Shown here: positions 15,728 to 22,285 of the stretch, in pieces
Layout: each line of letters opens with the position of its first letter
Position numbering within the stretch: position 1 is the first letter of the stretch
Assembly: GCA_019119395.1 (NCBI GenBank)
Contig: DWXC01000019.1
Location: 1 to 64,000, forward strand
DNA from: Candidatus Borkfalkia stercoripullorum
GTDB lineage: Bacteria > Bacillota > Clostridia > Christensenellales > Borkfalkiaceae
Reading direction: 5' to 3'
DNA: 64,000 bases
Notes under the pieces: generated by a model
The model's database searches: none
What the model was told of the DNA's origin: nothing
What the model saw: the letters and a program-made list of their open reading frames with translations, nothing else
Translations under genes and position numbers: made by a program

Positions 15728-16698
15728 TCTTCCTCCGACCACAAAAGGCGCTTGAATTCGGACAATTTGTAGATCTCTCCGATCGCGCCTTCCGAATACA
15801 GTTTGTGCGCGGCGTCGCGGCGGACGGAATCGTCGCCGTCCTCTTCGACAAACACGTTGCAGCCGTTCAGTTTCAACGAATACCTGCCGCCGCGCGCGAC
15901 GATCGCCTTGACCAGCCGCTTGGCGAGGGGCAGATCTTCTTCGATGCTCCGAGAAAAGCTGAAGCGCCTTCCCTTAAACTCCCGCGACTGCGGCTTCTGG
16001 CGGTATCCGAACACAAAATTGTTGAACCTGGAACGCAGCTCGCCCTTCTCCCTGCGCGCCTTCGCCTTGTCGCTTATGTACTTTGCGCGCGCCTGCGAAG
16101 AACAGCCCGAAAACTGGTATTCGTGTATCTTGCCCTTGCGCACGGTGAATTTTTCCAAAAGTTCGGGCAAGGCGCATTGTTCCTTTTCGCACATCGCCTG
16201 AGCGATCTTCATGGTCGCATACGCGTCGTCTGCCGCGCAATGCGGCGTGTATTCCACCTCGAAAATTTCGGTGAGCGCTTCCAACCCCGCCTGACGGTCG
16301 AAAGTGTTTGTCATCGCCATATAGATGACCTGCGTATCCGCAAACTGAAAGGAAAAGGACGGGAGTTTATAGCGGCGCGTTTCGAGACACAGATATTTGA
16401 CATCGTTGACGGCGGCATGCCCGAGCACGAGCTTGTCCTCCCCTTCCAAAAGAGATTTGATCTGCTTATAAAAATGAGGGAACGGCGGATATTTTTTAAA
16501 TTCTTCGTAATCGTAAGGAAGGACGATCCCGTCGCCCCCGCGGTCGGTCAAATGAAATTTGCCGTTGGGGTTGATGAGGATGTCCTCTTTTTTGATGATA
16601 TTGAATTGTTCGTCGCACACGCAATAGCCGAAAACGCAGATTTTTGCCACATTTTTATAGACGCACGCGCATTCGATATCGAAAAAAACGTATTCCAT
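15724..16698 (-). CDS. DEDDh 3'-5' exonuclease with C-terminal BRCT-like domain
   Basis: A 324-residue protein. The exonuclease domain (about 1-175) starts with FFDIECA (metal Asp and Glu) and has LGHAAVNDVKYLC and HCAADDAYAT, the DEDDh signature of DnaQ/RNase T proteins. A basic linker follows. The last 80 residues, around VKAIVARGGRYSLKL and ending IYKLSEFKRLL, look like a BRCT domain, a pairing known in Bacillota. A role in DNA repair or RNA trimming is likely; the substrate is unknown. The ATG at 16698 has only a weak ribosome site (GGCGG). It is cotranscribed with the methyltransferase. Confidence 0.82.
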   Translation of the reverse strand: MEYVFFDIECACVYKNVAKICVFGYCVCDEQFNIIKKEDILINPNGKFHLTDRGGDGIVLPYDYEEFKKYPPFPHFYKQIKSLLEGEDKLVLGHAAVNDVKYLCLETRRYKLPSFSFQFADTQVIYMAMTNTFDRQAGLEALTEIFEVEYTPHCAADDAYATMKIAQAMCEKEQCALPELLEKFTVRKGKIHEYQFSGCSSQARAKYISDKAKARREKGELRSRFNNFVFGYRQKPQSREFKGRRFSFSRSIEEDLPLAKRLVKAIVARGGRYSLKLNGCNVFVEEDGDDSVRRDAAHKLYSEGAIGEIYKLSEFKRLLWSEEE

Positions 16699-16729
16699 GA
16701 CCGCCGACCGTATCATACTGATTTGAACC

Positions 16730-16758
16730 ATTATAACACAACGCGGCGAAGATGTAAA
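16730..16758 (-). promoter_or_regulatory. Promoter of the exonuclease-methyltransferase operon
   Basis: TTTACA (16758-16753) and TATAAT (16735-16730) are separated by 17 bases, about 31 bases before the start codon. Confidence 0.75.
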
Positions 16759-16801
16759 GTTATTTACCTGCCTGCCGCAATAACGGACGAGCAAAACGGC
16801 G

Positions 16802-17098
16802 TTAAATCAACTTGAGTATCGCCTCTTTCTTTTCCGGAGAAAGTTTTTTTAATTTTTCGATCAGCTCTTTATCCTGCTGATAAGCGGGGATGGAATAATA
16901 GAAAAAAGCATCCCACTCCACCCCGCATACTTCCAGAATCGCCGCAAGCGTTTCAAACGTAGGCGCAAAATTCCTGTTGGTTTCCAACATATGAATGTAC
17001 CCCGCGTTTTTCCCGATGGCGAGCGACAGTTTCCTTGCCGAAAGATTTGCCTTGCTGCGGATATAACCGATTCTGTCGATCAATTCATTTAAGTCCAT
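16802..17098 (-). CDS. XRE-family helix-turn-helix regulator
   Basis: A 98-residue protein. The helix-turn-helix spans about residues 7-62, with RKLSLAIGKNAGYIHMLETN as recognition region and FETLAAILEVCGVEWDAFF as dimer helices. The last 25 residues are Lys/Glu-rich and helical. It is similar in size to small phage or chromosomal XRE regulators. GGGAG lies before the ATG. It diverges from a short acidic protein across an AT-rich gap, a layout common for regulator and target, but the target is not proven. Confidence 0.85.
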   Translation of the reverse strand: MDLNELIDRIGYIRSKANLSARKLSLAIGKNAGYIHMLETNRNFAPTFETLAAILEVCGVEWDAFFYYSIPAYQQDKELIEKLKKLSPEKKEAILKLI

Positions 17099-17276
17099 GA
17101 TGCATGCTCCCGAATTTATGGTTCAGGTAGATTATATATTTACTTTTTATTTGGGTGATTATGTATAACTTGCCAATTTTTATTAAATAAAGATATTTTA
17201 TCGTATTATATATAATATATTTGACATTGTATCGTGTTTAATGTTATAATTTGATAAAACTATCGGAGAAAAAGTT
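17099..17276. other. AT-rich divergent control region
   Basis: This gap is much more AT-rich than its surroundings. It contains the rightward promoter at 17221 and TATAAT-like boxes for the XRE gene on the other strand. No gene was found. Confidence 0.5.
17221..17250 (+). promoter_or_regulatory. Promoter of the short acidic protein unit
   Basis: TTGACA (17221-17226) and TATAAT (17245-17250) are separated by 18 bases. Confidence 0.75.
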
Positions 17277-17387
17277 ATGTACACCGCCCCTCCGCGCACA
17301 CGCCTCGCACGGCCGCCATACAGGACGCCGAAGATTTATGCAGGTCGTTATCCCCGAATCGCTCGTCCCTTCGACATTGGATTTTGA
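17277..17387 (+). CDS. Possible 36-residue Arg/Pro-rich leader peptide
   Basis: The ATG at 17277 has a good ribosome site (GGAGA, eight bases upstream) and is the first start after the promoter. It encodes a 36-residue peptide rich in Arg and Pro (MYTAPPRTRLARPPYR at the start). It overlaps the next gene in another frame. It may be a real short peptide, a translation-coupling leader, or the old 5' end of a frameshifted gene. Peptides rich in Arg and Pro can stall ribosomes, but there is no direct evidence of that here. Confidence 0.35.
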   Translation: MYTAPPRTRLARPPYRTPKIYAGRYPRIARPFDIGF

Positions 17388-17565
17388 TGATGCCTCCAAT
17401 TTGCAAAAGATCTTTTTTGACAGCGACTTTCCCGACGAACGGCATCCCGAATGGGATCGCTGGGAAATCTTCAAAGACGATATCGCCGAAAATTTCGGCT
17501 GCGATGCGGAAATATATTGGTCGGGCGAATGGGAATGGCGGGACGGAAAACCCGTCGCCCTGTAA
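17338..17565 (+). CDS. Short acidic protein of unknown function
   Basis: This 75-residue frame has about three times as many acidic as basic residues and ends with EWEWRDGKPVAL. It contains the Trp/Asp-rich stretch HPEWDRWEIFKDDIAENFG. There is no signal peptide or membrane segment. The ATG at 17338 has only a weak ribosome site, and a better-placed start at 17277 opens a different, overlapping frame. It is divergent from the XRE regulator and ends in a strong palindromic terminator, which argues for a real unit. I do not recognise the family. Confidence 0.5.
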   Translation: MQVVIPESLVPSTLDFDDASNLQKIFFDSDFPDERHPEWDRWEIFKDDIAENFGCDAEIYWSGEWEWRDGKPVAL

Positions 17566-17576
17566 AGTATAAAACG

Positions 17577-17606
17577 GGCGGGACGCGCATATATGCGCGT
17601 CCCGCC
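17577..17606. terminator. Palindromic terminator
   Basis: A perfect 30-base palindrome (arms GGCGGGACGCGCATA) lies between two convergent genes and is probably used from both sides. T-runs are short. Confidence 0.7.
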
Positions 17607-17633
17607 TGCATTTTGCCGAAAATCCATCCGTTT

Positions 17634-18881
17634 TTACGCGCCCTTGATGCGGGCGACGTCGGTATTGTCGCGCTTTCCGTCTTTAAGTTCGCGGATCGGG
17701 TGCGCCTGCTCTTCGAAACGGTAGTCTCTGCCCGCCTTTTTGATGCTCTTTTCGATGACCATATGGCTCGCCATCGTGTTGACGTTGCCCTGCACCTCTT
17801 TATTGTAACTGAAAAAGCGGTGTCTGTCGGGCAGTTTGTTTACGTCTTCGAACGTCTCGGCGTTGCCGGACAGGCGGACGCTCTTCAACACCTCGCGCAC
17901 GTACTCCTTTTGCGGCGTAAAGCAGAGAAGTTCGGGGAAGTCGCCGCCTTCGGGGAAGAGCTGCTGCCACACTTTGCCGTCGTACTTTTCCAAAAGTTCC
18001 GCCGCATAGCGCAGGTGCGAAAGTTCCTCTTCGAAATGCATGAGCCAGATGTCCTTGATGCGCCCGTCCGTTTCGTCCTGATAGCAAGACCAATAGAGAT
18101 AGCACTCGGTATATTCGTGCATGACCATGCAGTCGTACATACTGACGGCGGGGTCGGAAAGGCAGCCGTACCCCGTGACGTGCTGCTCTTCGATCATGGC
18201 GATCTCGGAATACAGTTTTCTGCCGAGTTCGGAATCATGCTGGTTTGCGATGTTGAGGTAATAATTCATCGTCTGCTGTTCCGCCGCGGTGATGATGCCG
18301 ACGTGCAGGCGGGTGAGCGGATCGTTGAGGAAATTGTTGATATAAAAACGGACGTCGTCGTACGGGTGGCGCGGCTCGGAAACGGTCGGGCGGCCGGGCA
18401 TGATCTCGGTATAGCTTCCGACAAGTTTTTCGGCATGGACGCCCTTTTCAAGATTCAACAAATCTGCATAACGGTAAAGATGGTCGAAATCCTCCAAAAG
18501 CGCGAAATCGAGCTGGTGTTTGACGTACCCGTTTTGCTCCCGTTGCGCCAAAATGGCGGTAAGGTCTACCGCAAGCTGTTCGTAACCGATCGTGTGTTCG
18601 AGCGCGCTTTCGTTCCTGGGTTTGAGGTTCGCGATGCGCTTTTGCTGCTGCTGTTCGCCGCGGCGGATCATCGCCATGGCGCGGCGCACGTCATTGTTCG
18701 TGCAATGGCGGGAAAAGCGGTGCGTGTTCCAGATCGCTTCGAATTCCGTTCCGTTCATCAGAATGACGCGCACCCGCGTATACGGGTCGACGGTCTCCTT
18801 ATCGTACGGCTTTACGTTGATGTTTTTCCAGTTTTTATAGATTTTTTCGATGGGTTTGGATTTTTCCAGAAAAGGGTTCAT
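17634..18881 (-). CDS. Uncharacterised ferritin-like protein with repeated ExxH motifs
   Basis: A 415-residue, mostly helical, soluble protein. It carries several metal-ligand patterns of ferritin-like di-iron proteins: EDFDH (130-134), Glu201, EEQH (231-234), Glu256 in HEYTEC, and EELSH (285-289). The spacing suggests one or two four-helix bundles, roughly 95-150 and 190-300. There is no signal peptide. The N-terminal 90 residues and the C-terminal 100 are unlike any domain I recognise. Related di-iron proteins act as oxidases, peroxide scavengers or oxygenases. It stands alone between convergent and divergent units. Confidence 0.6.
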   Translation of the reverse strand: MNPFLEKSKPIEKIYKNWKNINVKPYDKETVDPYTRVRVILMNGTEFEAIWNTHRFSRHCTNNDVRRAMAMIRRGEQQQQKRIANLKPRNESALEHTIGYEQLAVDLTAILAQREQNGYVKHQLDFALLEDFDHLYRYADLLNLEKGVHAEKLVGSYTEIMPGRPTVSEPRHPYDDVRFYINNFLNDPLTRLHVGIITAAEQQTMNYYLNIANQHDSELGRKLYSEIAMIEEQHVTGYGCLSDPAVSMYDCMVMHEYTECYLYWSCYQDETDGRIKDIWLMHFEEELSHLRYAAELLEKYDGKVWQQLFPEGGDFPELLCFTPQKEYVREVLKSVRLSGNAETFEDVNKLPDRHRFFSYNKEVQGNVNTMASHMVIEKSIKKAGRDYRFEEQAHPIRELKDGKRDNTDVARIKGA

Positions 18882-18943
18882 GCCCGTCCTCCTGTTTTTT
18901 TTGAAATATTATGCACTCGCGCCCGTTTTTTTATTCGGAAAAT

Positions 18944-18973
18944 TTGCAATATCTCCCCTTTTTGTGATAGAAT
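18944..18973 (+). promoter_or_regulatory. Promoter of mtnN-ung
   Basis: TTGCAA and TAGAAT are separated by 18 bases, just before the ribosome site of mtnN. Confidence 0.6.
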
Positions 18974-18996
18974 ATAGGGTGAAAAAGGAGTGCAAA

Positions 18997-19653
18997 ATGC
19001 CTGTATTGATCGTCGCGATGAAAAACGAAGCGGACGCCGTTTTGGGGCAGTCCGAACTTCTCGAAGAAAGCATCCTGTTCGGCAGGCGCGTGTTTCACGC
19101 CCGCGCGTTCGGGACGGAGTTCTCTCTCGTATTGTCGGGCATAGGCAAGTCGAACGCGGCGGCTGCGGCGATGCTTGCCGTCGGCGGGCTGCACGCTGAC
19201 AGGCTGGTCAACTTCGGCCTCGCGGGCGGCGTTTCGGAAAAGGCGGATATAGCCTCCGTTCTGCGGGTAACGCGCGCCGTGCAGTACGATTTCGACCTGA
19301 GCGAAGTGAACGGCACGCCGAAAGGCACTTTGGACGAGTACGCTTCCCCCTATATCCCGCTCACGGACGGGAAAAGCGCCTTTACAAAAGCCACGCTCGC
19401 CACGGGCGACAAACTGACGGGTTCGCTTGCCGATATACCGCTGCTGCGCGCGCTCGGCGCAGACGTGCGCGACATGGAAGGCGGGGCGATCGCACACGTC
19501 GCATACTCGGCGGGCGTTCCTCTGTATTCGTACAAGGCCGTTTCCAACAAGATCGGCGAAAAAAGCGTATCGGAATATAAGCAATTTACCGAAAAGGCGC
19601 TCGAAGCGCTCCGCGGGAGCATGGAAAAGATATTCGCCGAAGCCTGCAAGTAA
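18997..19653 (+). CDS. mtnN: 5'-methylthioadenosine/S-adenosylhomocysteine nucleosidase family protein
   Basis: A 218-residue nucleoside phosphorylase-fold enzyme. MKNEADAVL near the N-terminus, FGLAGGVSEKADI in the middle and DMEGGAIAHVAYSAGVP (catalytic Met-Glu region) define the MTA/SAH nucleosidase group. It splits adenine from methylthioadenosine and S-adenosylhomocysteine in the methyl cycle. The start is ATG 18997 with AAGGAG; a longer frame upstream has no ribosome site. The usual DMEGAA reads DMEGGA here, and the protein is slightly short, so another nucleoside substrate remains possible. The ung gene follows after 16 bases. Confidence 0.83.
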   Translation: MPVLIVAMKNEADAVLGQSELLEESILFGRRVFHARAFGTEFSLVLSGIGKSNAAAAAMLAVGGLHADRLVNFGLAGGVSEKADIASVLRVTRAVQYDFDLSEVNGTPKGTLDEYASPYIPLTDGKSAFTKATLATGDKLTGSLADIPLLRALGADVRDMEGGAIAHVAYSAGVPLYSYKAVSNKIGEKSVSEYKQFTEKALEALRGSMEKIFAEACK

Positions 19654-19669
19654 AAAGGAGACTTTACCG

Positions 19670-20335
19670 ATGATAAAACTCGGCGGGGGTTGGGACGAAG
19701 CGCTCGCCCCTCTGTTTGAAAGCGAAAACTACAAAAAAATACGCGATTTTCTGAAAGACGAATATTCGCACCACGTCGTTTACCCCGACATGTACGACAT
19801 ATACAACTGCTTCAAATACACCCCTTTTAACGAGGTGAAAGCGGTGATCCTGGGGCAAGACCCCTACCACAACGTCGGGCAGGCGCACGGGCTCTGCTTT
19901 TCGGTTCAGGACGGCATAGAGCCGCCCCCGTCGCTGGTCAATATCTTTAAGGAACTGCACAACGACGTGGGATGTTCGATCCCAAAATCGGGAAACCTGA
20001 CAAAGTGGGCGAAAGAAGGCGTTTTGCTTTTGAACACGGCGCTGACCGTGCGCGCGCACCGCGCGAATTCGCATAAAGACTGCGGCTGGACGTGGTTTAC
20101 CGACAACGTCATCAAGATTTTGAGCGACAGGCGCGAAAACCTCGTATTTATTCTGTGGGGCGGGAACGCCCGTTCGAAAAAGCCGCTCATAGACCGAAGC
20201 AAGCACCTCGTTCTCGAATGCGCGCACCCTTCCCCCCTCTCCGCTTACAACGGGTTTTTCGGGTGCAGGCATTTTTCCAAAACGAACGAATATCTTGCGG
20301 CGCACGGCAAGACGCCGATCGACTGGCAGCTGTAA
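19670..20335 (+). CDS. ung: Uracil-DNA glycosylase, family 1
   Basis: A 221-residue base-excision repair enzyme that removes uracil from DNA. It has the water-activating motif GQDPYHNVGQAHGLCFSV (about 62-79) and the DNA-grip motif HPSPLSAYNGFFG near the C-terminus. Length is normal for the family. AAGGAG precedes the ATG, and the gene is cotranscribed with mtnN. Confidence 0.97.
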   Translation: MIKLGGGWDEALAPLFESENYKKIRDFLKDEYSHHVVYPDMYDIYNCFKYTPFNEVKAVILGQDPYHNVGQAHGLCFSVQDGIEPPPSLVNIFKELHNDVGCSIPKSGNLTKWAKEGVLLLNTALTVRAHRANSHKDCGWTWFTDNVIKILSDRRENLVFILWGGNARSKKPLIDRSKHLVLECAHPSPLSAYNGFFGCRHFSKTNEYLAAHGKTPIDWQL

Positions 20336-20357
20336 AGGGTATAAAAAAACGAAACAC

Positions 20358-20375
20358 GCGGAGGATCTCCTCCGC
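20358..20375. repeat. Short palindrome between ung and apgM
   Basis: GCGGAGGATCTCCTCCGC is a perfect 18-base palindrome. No T-run follows, so it may be an attenuating hairpin or a protein site rather than a full terminator. Confidence 0.45.
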
Positions 20376-20482
20376 CATGCAATGTGCAAAAATTAAACGT
20401 GCGGCCCCTCCGCCGATAACGTGAAAAATAAATGCGCGGCGTTCCCGCAGATCGCCCCGCGGAAATGCAAGAGGACAGATCT

Positions 20483-21697
20483 ATGAAATACATCGTAGTG
20501 CTCGGCGACGGAATGGCCGACTACAAACTCCAAGAACTGGGCGGAAAAACGCCCCTTCAGTACGCAAAAAAGCCCTATACCGACGCGTTGGCGAAAAAGT
20601 CGGAAGTCGGGCTGTGCAAGACCGTGCCCGACGGATTCAAGCCCGGCAGCGACGTGGCGAACCTTTCCGTCATGGGGTACGACCCGAGGGAGTGCTATAC
20701 GGGCCGCTCGCCGCTCGAAGCCGTTTCCATCGGCATAGAACTTGCCCCCACGGACGTGACGCTGCGCTGCAACCTTGTGACCGTGAGCGGCGAAGAGCCG
20801 TACGAAAACAAAAAAATGCTCGATTACAGCGCGGGAGAAATTTCCACCGCGGAAGCGGAACAACTCATCGCTTACCTGAAAGGACACCTTGACTGCGATG
20901 ACATGGCGCTGTATGCGGGGGTCAGTTACCGCCATTGCCTGGTCGTGAAAAACGGGCGGACGGGGCATGAACTGACGCCGCCCCACGACATCACGGGCAA
21001 ACCCGTGCGCGGGCATCTGCCCGAAGGCCCGTGCGGAGAGCGCTACCTGGCGATGATGAAAAAGTCGTACGAACTTCTCAAAGACCATCCGATCAACCGC
21101 GCGCGCGTCGCCGCGGGGAAAAACCCCGCCAATTCGGTATGGTTCTGGGGCGAAGGCACAAAGCCCGCGCTCGAAAATTTTGAAAAGAAGTTCGGGCTGA
21201 AGGGGTGCGTGATCTCCGCGGTCGATCTCGTAAAGGGCATCGGCATTCTGGCAGGCATGAAGATCATTGAAGTGAAAGGCGCGACGGGCAACTACGACAC
21301 GAACTTTGCGGGCAAGGCGCAGGCGGCGCTGGACGCTTTGCTCGGCGGTTCGGATTTCGTATATATCCACATGGAAGCGCCCGACGAATGCGGGCATCAG
21401 GGCGACATCGCACACAAGATCTATTCGATCGAGCAGATCGACGAAAAGGTCGTTAAACCGATCGCGGAAGGATTGCGCAAGGCGGGCATGCCGTTCAAGA
21501 TGCTGATCTGCCCCGACCACCCCACGCCGATCGCCGTGCGCACGCACGTTTCCGATCCGATCCCCTACCTGCTGTATTCGAGCGGGAACGAAAAGGGCTG
21601 CGGCGCGGAAAGTTACGACGAGGACAGCGCGGCAGCGACGGGGATCTTCGTGCCCGAAGGCTGCATGCTGATGCAAAAGATGCTCGGCAGGCTTTAA
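20483..21697 (+). CDS. apgM: Cofactor-independent phosphoglycerate mutase, archaeal type (ApgM)
   Basis: A 404-residue enzyme of the alkaline phosphatase superfamily that interconverts 3- and 2-phosphoglycerate in glycolysis. The metal sites show as GDGMAD (about 8-13), the serine region around ANLSVMGYDP, EAPDECGHQGD and CPDHPTPIAVRTH. It is shorter than the bacterial GpmI form and matches the ApgM group, known in several anaerobic bacteria. GAGG precedes ATG 20483. It ends in a strong terminator. Confidence 0.93.
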   Translation: MKYIVVLGDGMADYKLQELGGKTPLQYAKKPYTDALAKKSEVGLCKTVPDGFKPGSDVANLSVMGYDPRECYTGRSPLEAVSIGIELAPTDVTLRCNLVTVSGEEPYENKKMLDYSAGEISTAEAEQLIAYLKGHLDCDDMALYAGVSYRHCLVVKNGRTGHELTPPHDITGKPVRGHLPEGPCGERYLAMMKKSYELLKDHPINRARVAAGKNPANSVWFWGEGTKPALENFEKKFGLKGCVISAVDLVKGIGILAGMKIIEVKGATGNYDTNFAGKAQAALDALLGGSDFVYIHMEAPDECGHQGDIAHKIYSIEQIDEKVVKPIAEGLRKAGMPFKMLICPDHPTPIAVRTHVSDPIPYLLYSSGNEKGCGAESYDEDSAAATGIFVPEGCMLMQKMLGRL

Positions 21698-21745
21698 CGC
21701 CCCGCGCAAATCCCCGTGCACGGGGAAACTTCGGACAAAAAAATT

Positions 21746-21775
21746 GCGGCGAAAATATAATTTTCGCCGCTTTTT
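21746..21775 (+). terminator. Terminator of apgM
   Basis: GCGGCGAAAAT and ATTTTCGCCGC form an 11-bp stem followed by five T. Confidence 0.92.
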
Positions 21776-21777
21776 GA

Positions 21778-21806
21778 TTGCAAAAAAAACGCAAATGCTG
21801 TATAAT
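21778..21806 (+). promoter_or_regulatory. Promoter of tRNA-Gly
   Basis: TTGCAA and TATAAT are separated by 17 bases, 15 bases before the tRNA. Confidence 0.75.
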
Positions 21807-21821
21807 AAAGAAGTTGAGAGC

Positions 21822-21896
21822 GCAGGAGTCGCCTAATGGTATGGCGCCAGCTTCCCAAGCTGGTTCCCGCGGGTTCGATTCCCGTCTCCTGCTCCA
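21822..21896 (+). tRNA. tRNA-Gly(CCC)
   Basis: Acceptor GCAGGAG pairs with CTCCTGC. The anticodon stem CCAGC/GCTGG holds the loop TTCCCAA (anticodon CCC), the T loop is TTCGATT, and CCA is encoded. Confidence 0.96.
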
Positions 21897-21930
21897 AAAA
21901 TCGGCCGACATTCCCGTGTCGGCCGATTTT
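21897..21930 (+). terminator. Terminator of tRNA-Gly
   Basis: AAAATCGGCCGACA and TGTCGGCCGATTTT form a 14-bp perfect stem with a six-base loop. Confidence 0.9.
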
Positions 21931-22229
21931 CTTATGCAAAGCCGCGCGCCCGGCATGCAAAAGCGCAGAACGCCGTTTCGCGGCCGATGCAAGCCGAACG
22001 CAATACAAGTCCCCCAAATCAGCCACACCCCTCCCGCGCCCATATCTACCCGTCCTGCCGCAACGCTCTCCTCCGTACCCGACTTGTATGCCGTTGCCGG
22101 GCCCATACGGTTTTGCCCGTATGAGTTTTTTCATCCCCGCGAAGGCTTGAACCCAAAGTTTATTCCGCCTGCCGTGCAGGCGGCTGACAAAGCGCCCGCC
22201 GTGAAACGGCGGCATTTTTTATAAACAAA
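21931..22229. other. Non-coding gap with two small hairpins
   Basis: About 300 bases between tRNA-Gly and the foldase gene hold no credible gene. Two hairpins occur near the end: CCGCCTGC/GCAGGCGG at 22165-22183, and CCGCCGT/ACGGCGG at 22196-22212 followed by TTTTTT, the latter a possible rightward terminator. The section resembles a decayed intergenic repeat. Confidence 0.5.
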
Positions 22230-22262
22230 CGCCGCGCTTCCGCAAAAAGCGGAAGCGCGGCG
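22230..22262 (-). terminator. Terminator of the foldase gene
   Basis: A 14-bp perfect GC-rich stem (CGCCGCGCTTCCGC) with an A5 loop lies 23 bases after the stop codon. The leftward tail is T-rich. Confidence 0.8.
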
Positions 22263-22285
22263 CAAATTTTGCCGTTGATTTAGCA

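Noticed and set aside
21694..22215. Leftward frame across tRNA-Gly and the gap after it
   Set aside because: It reads through a tRNA and two hairpins; composition is non-coding.
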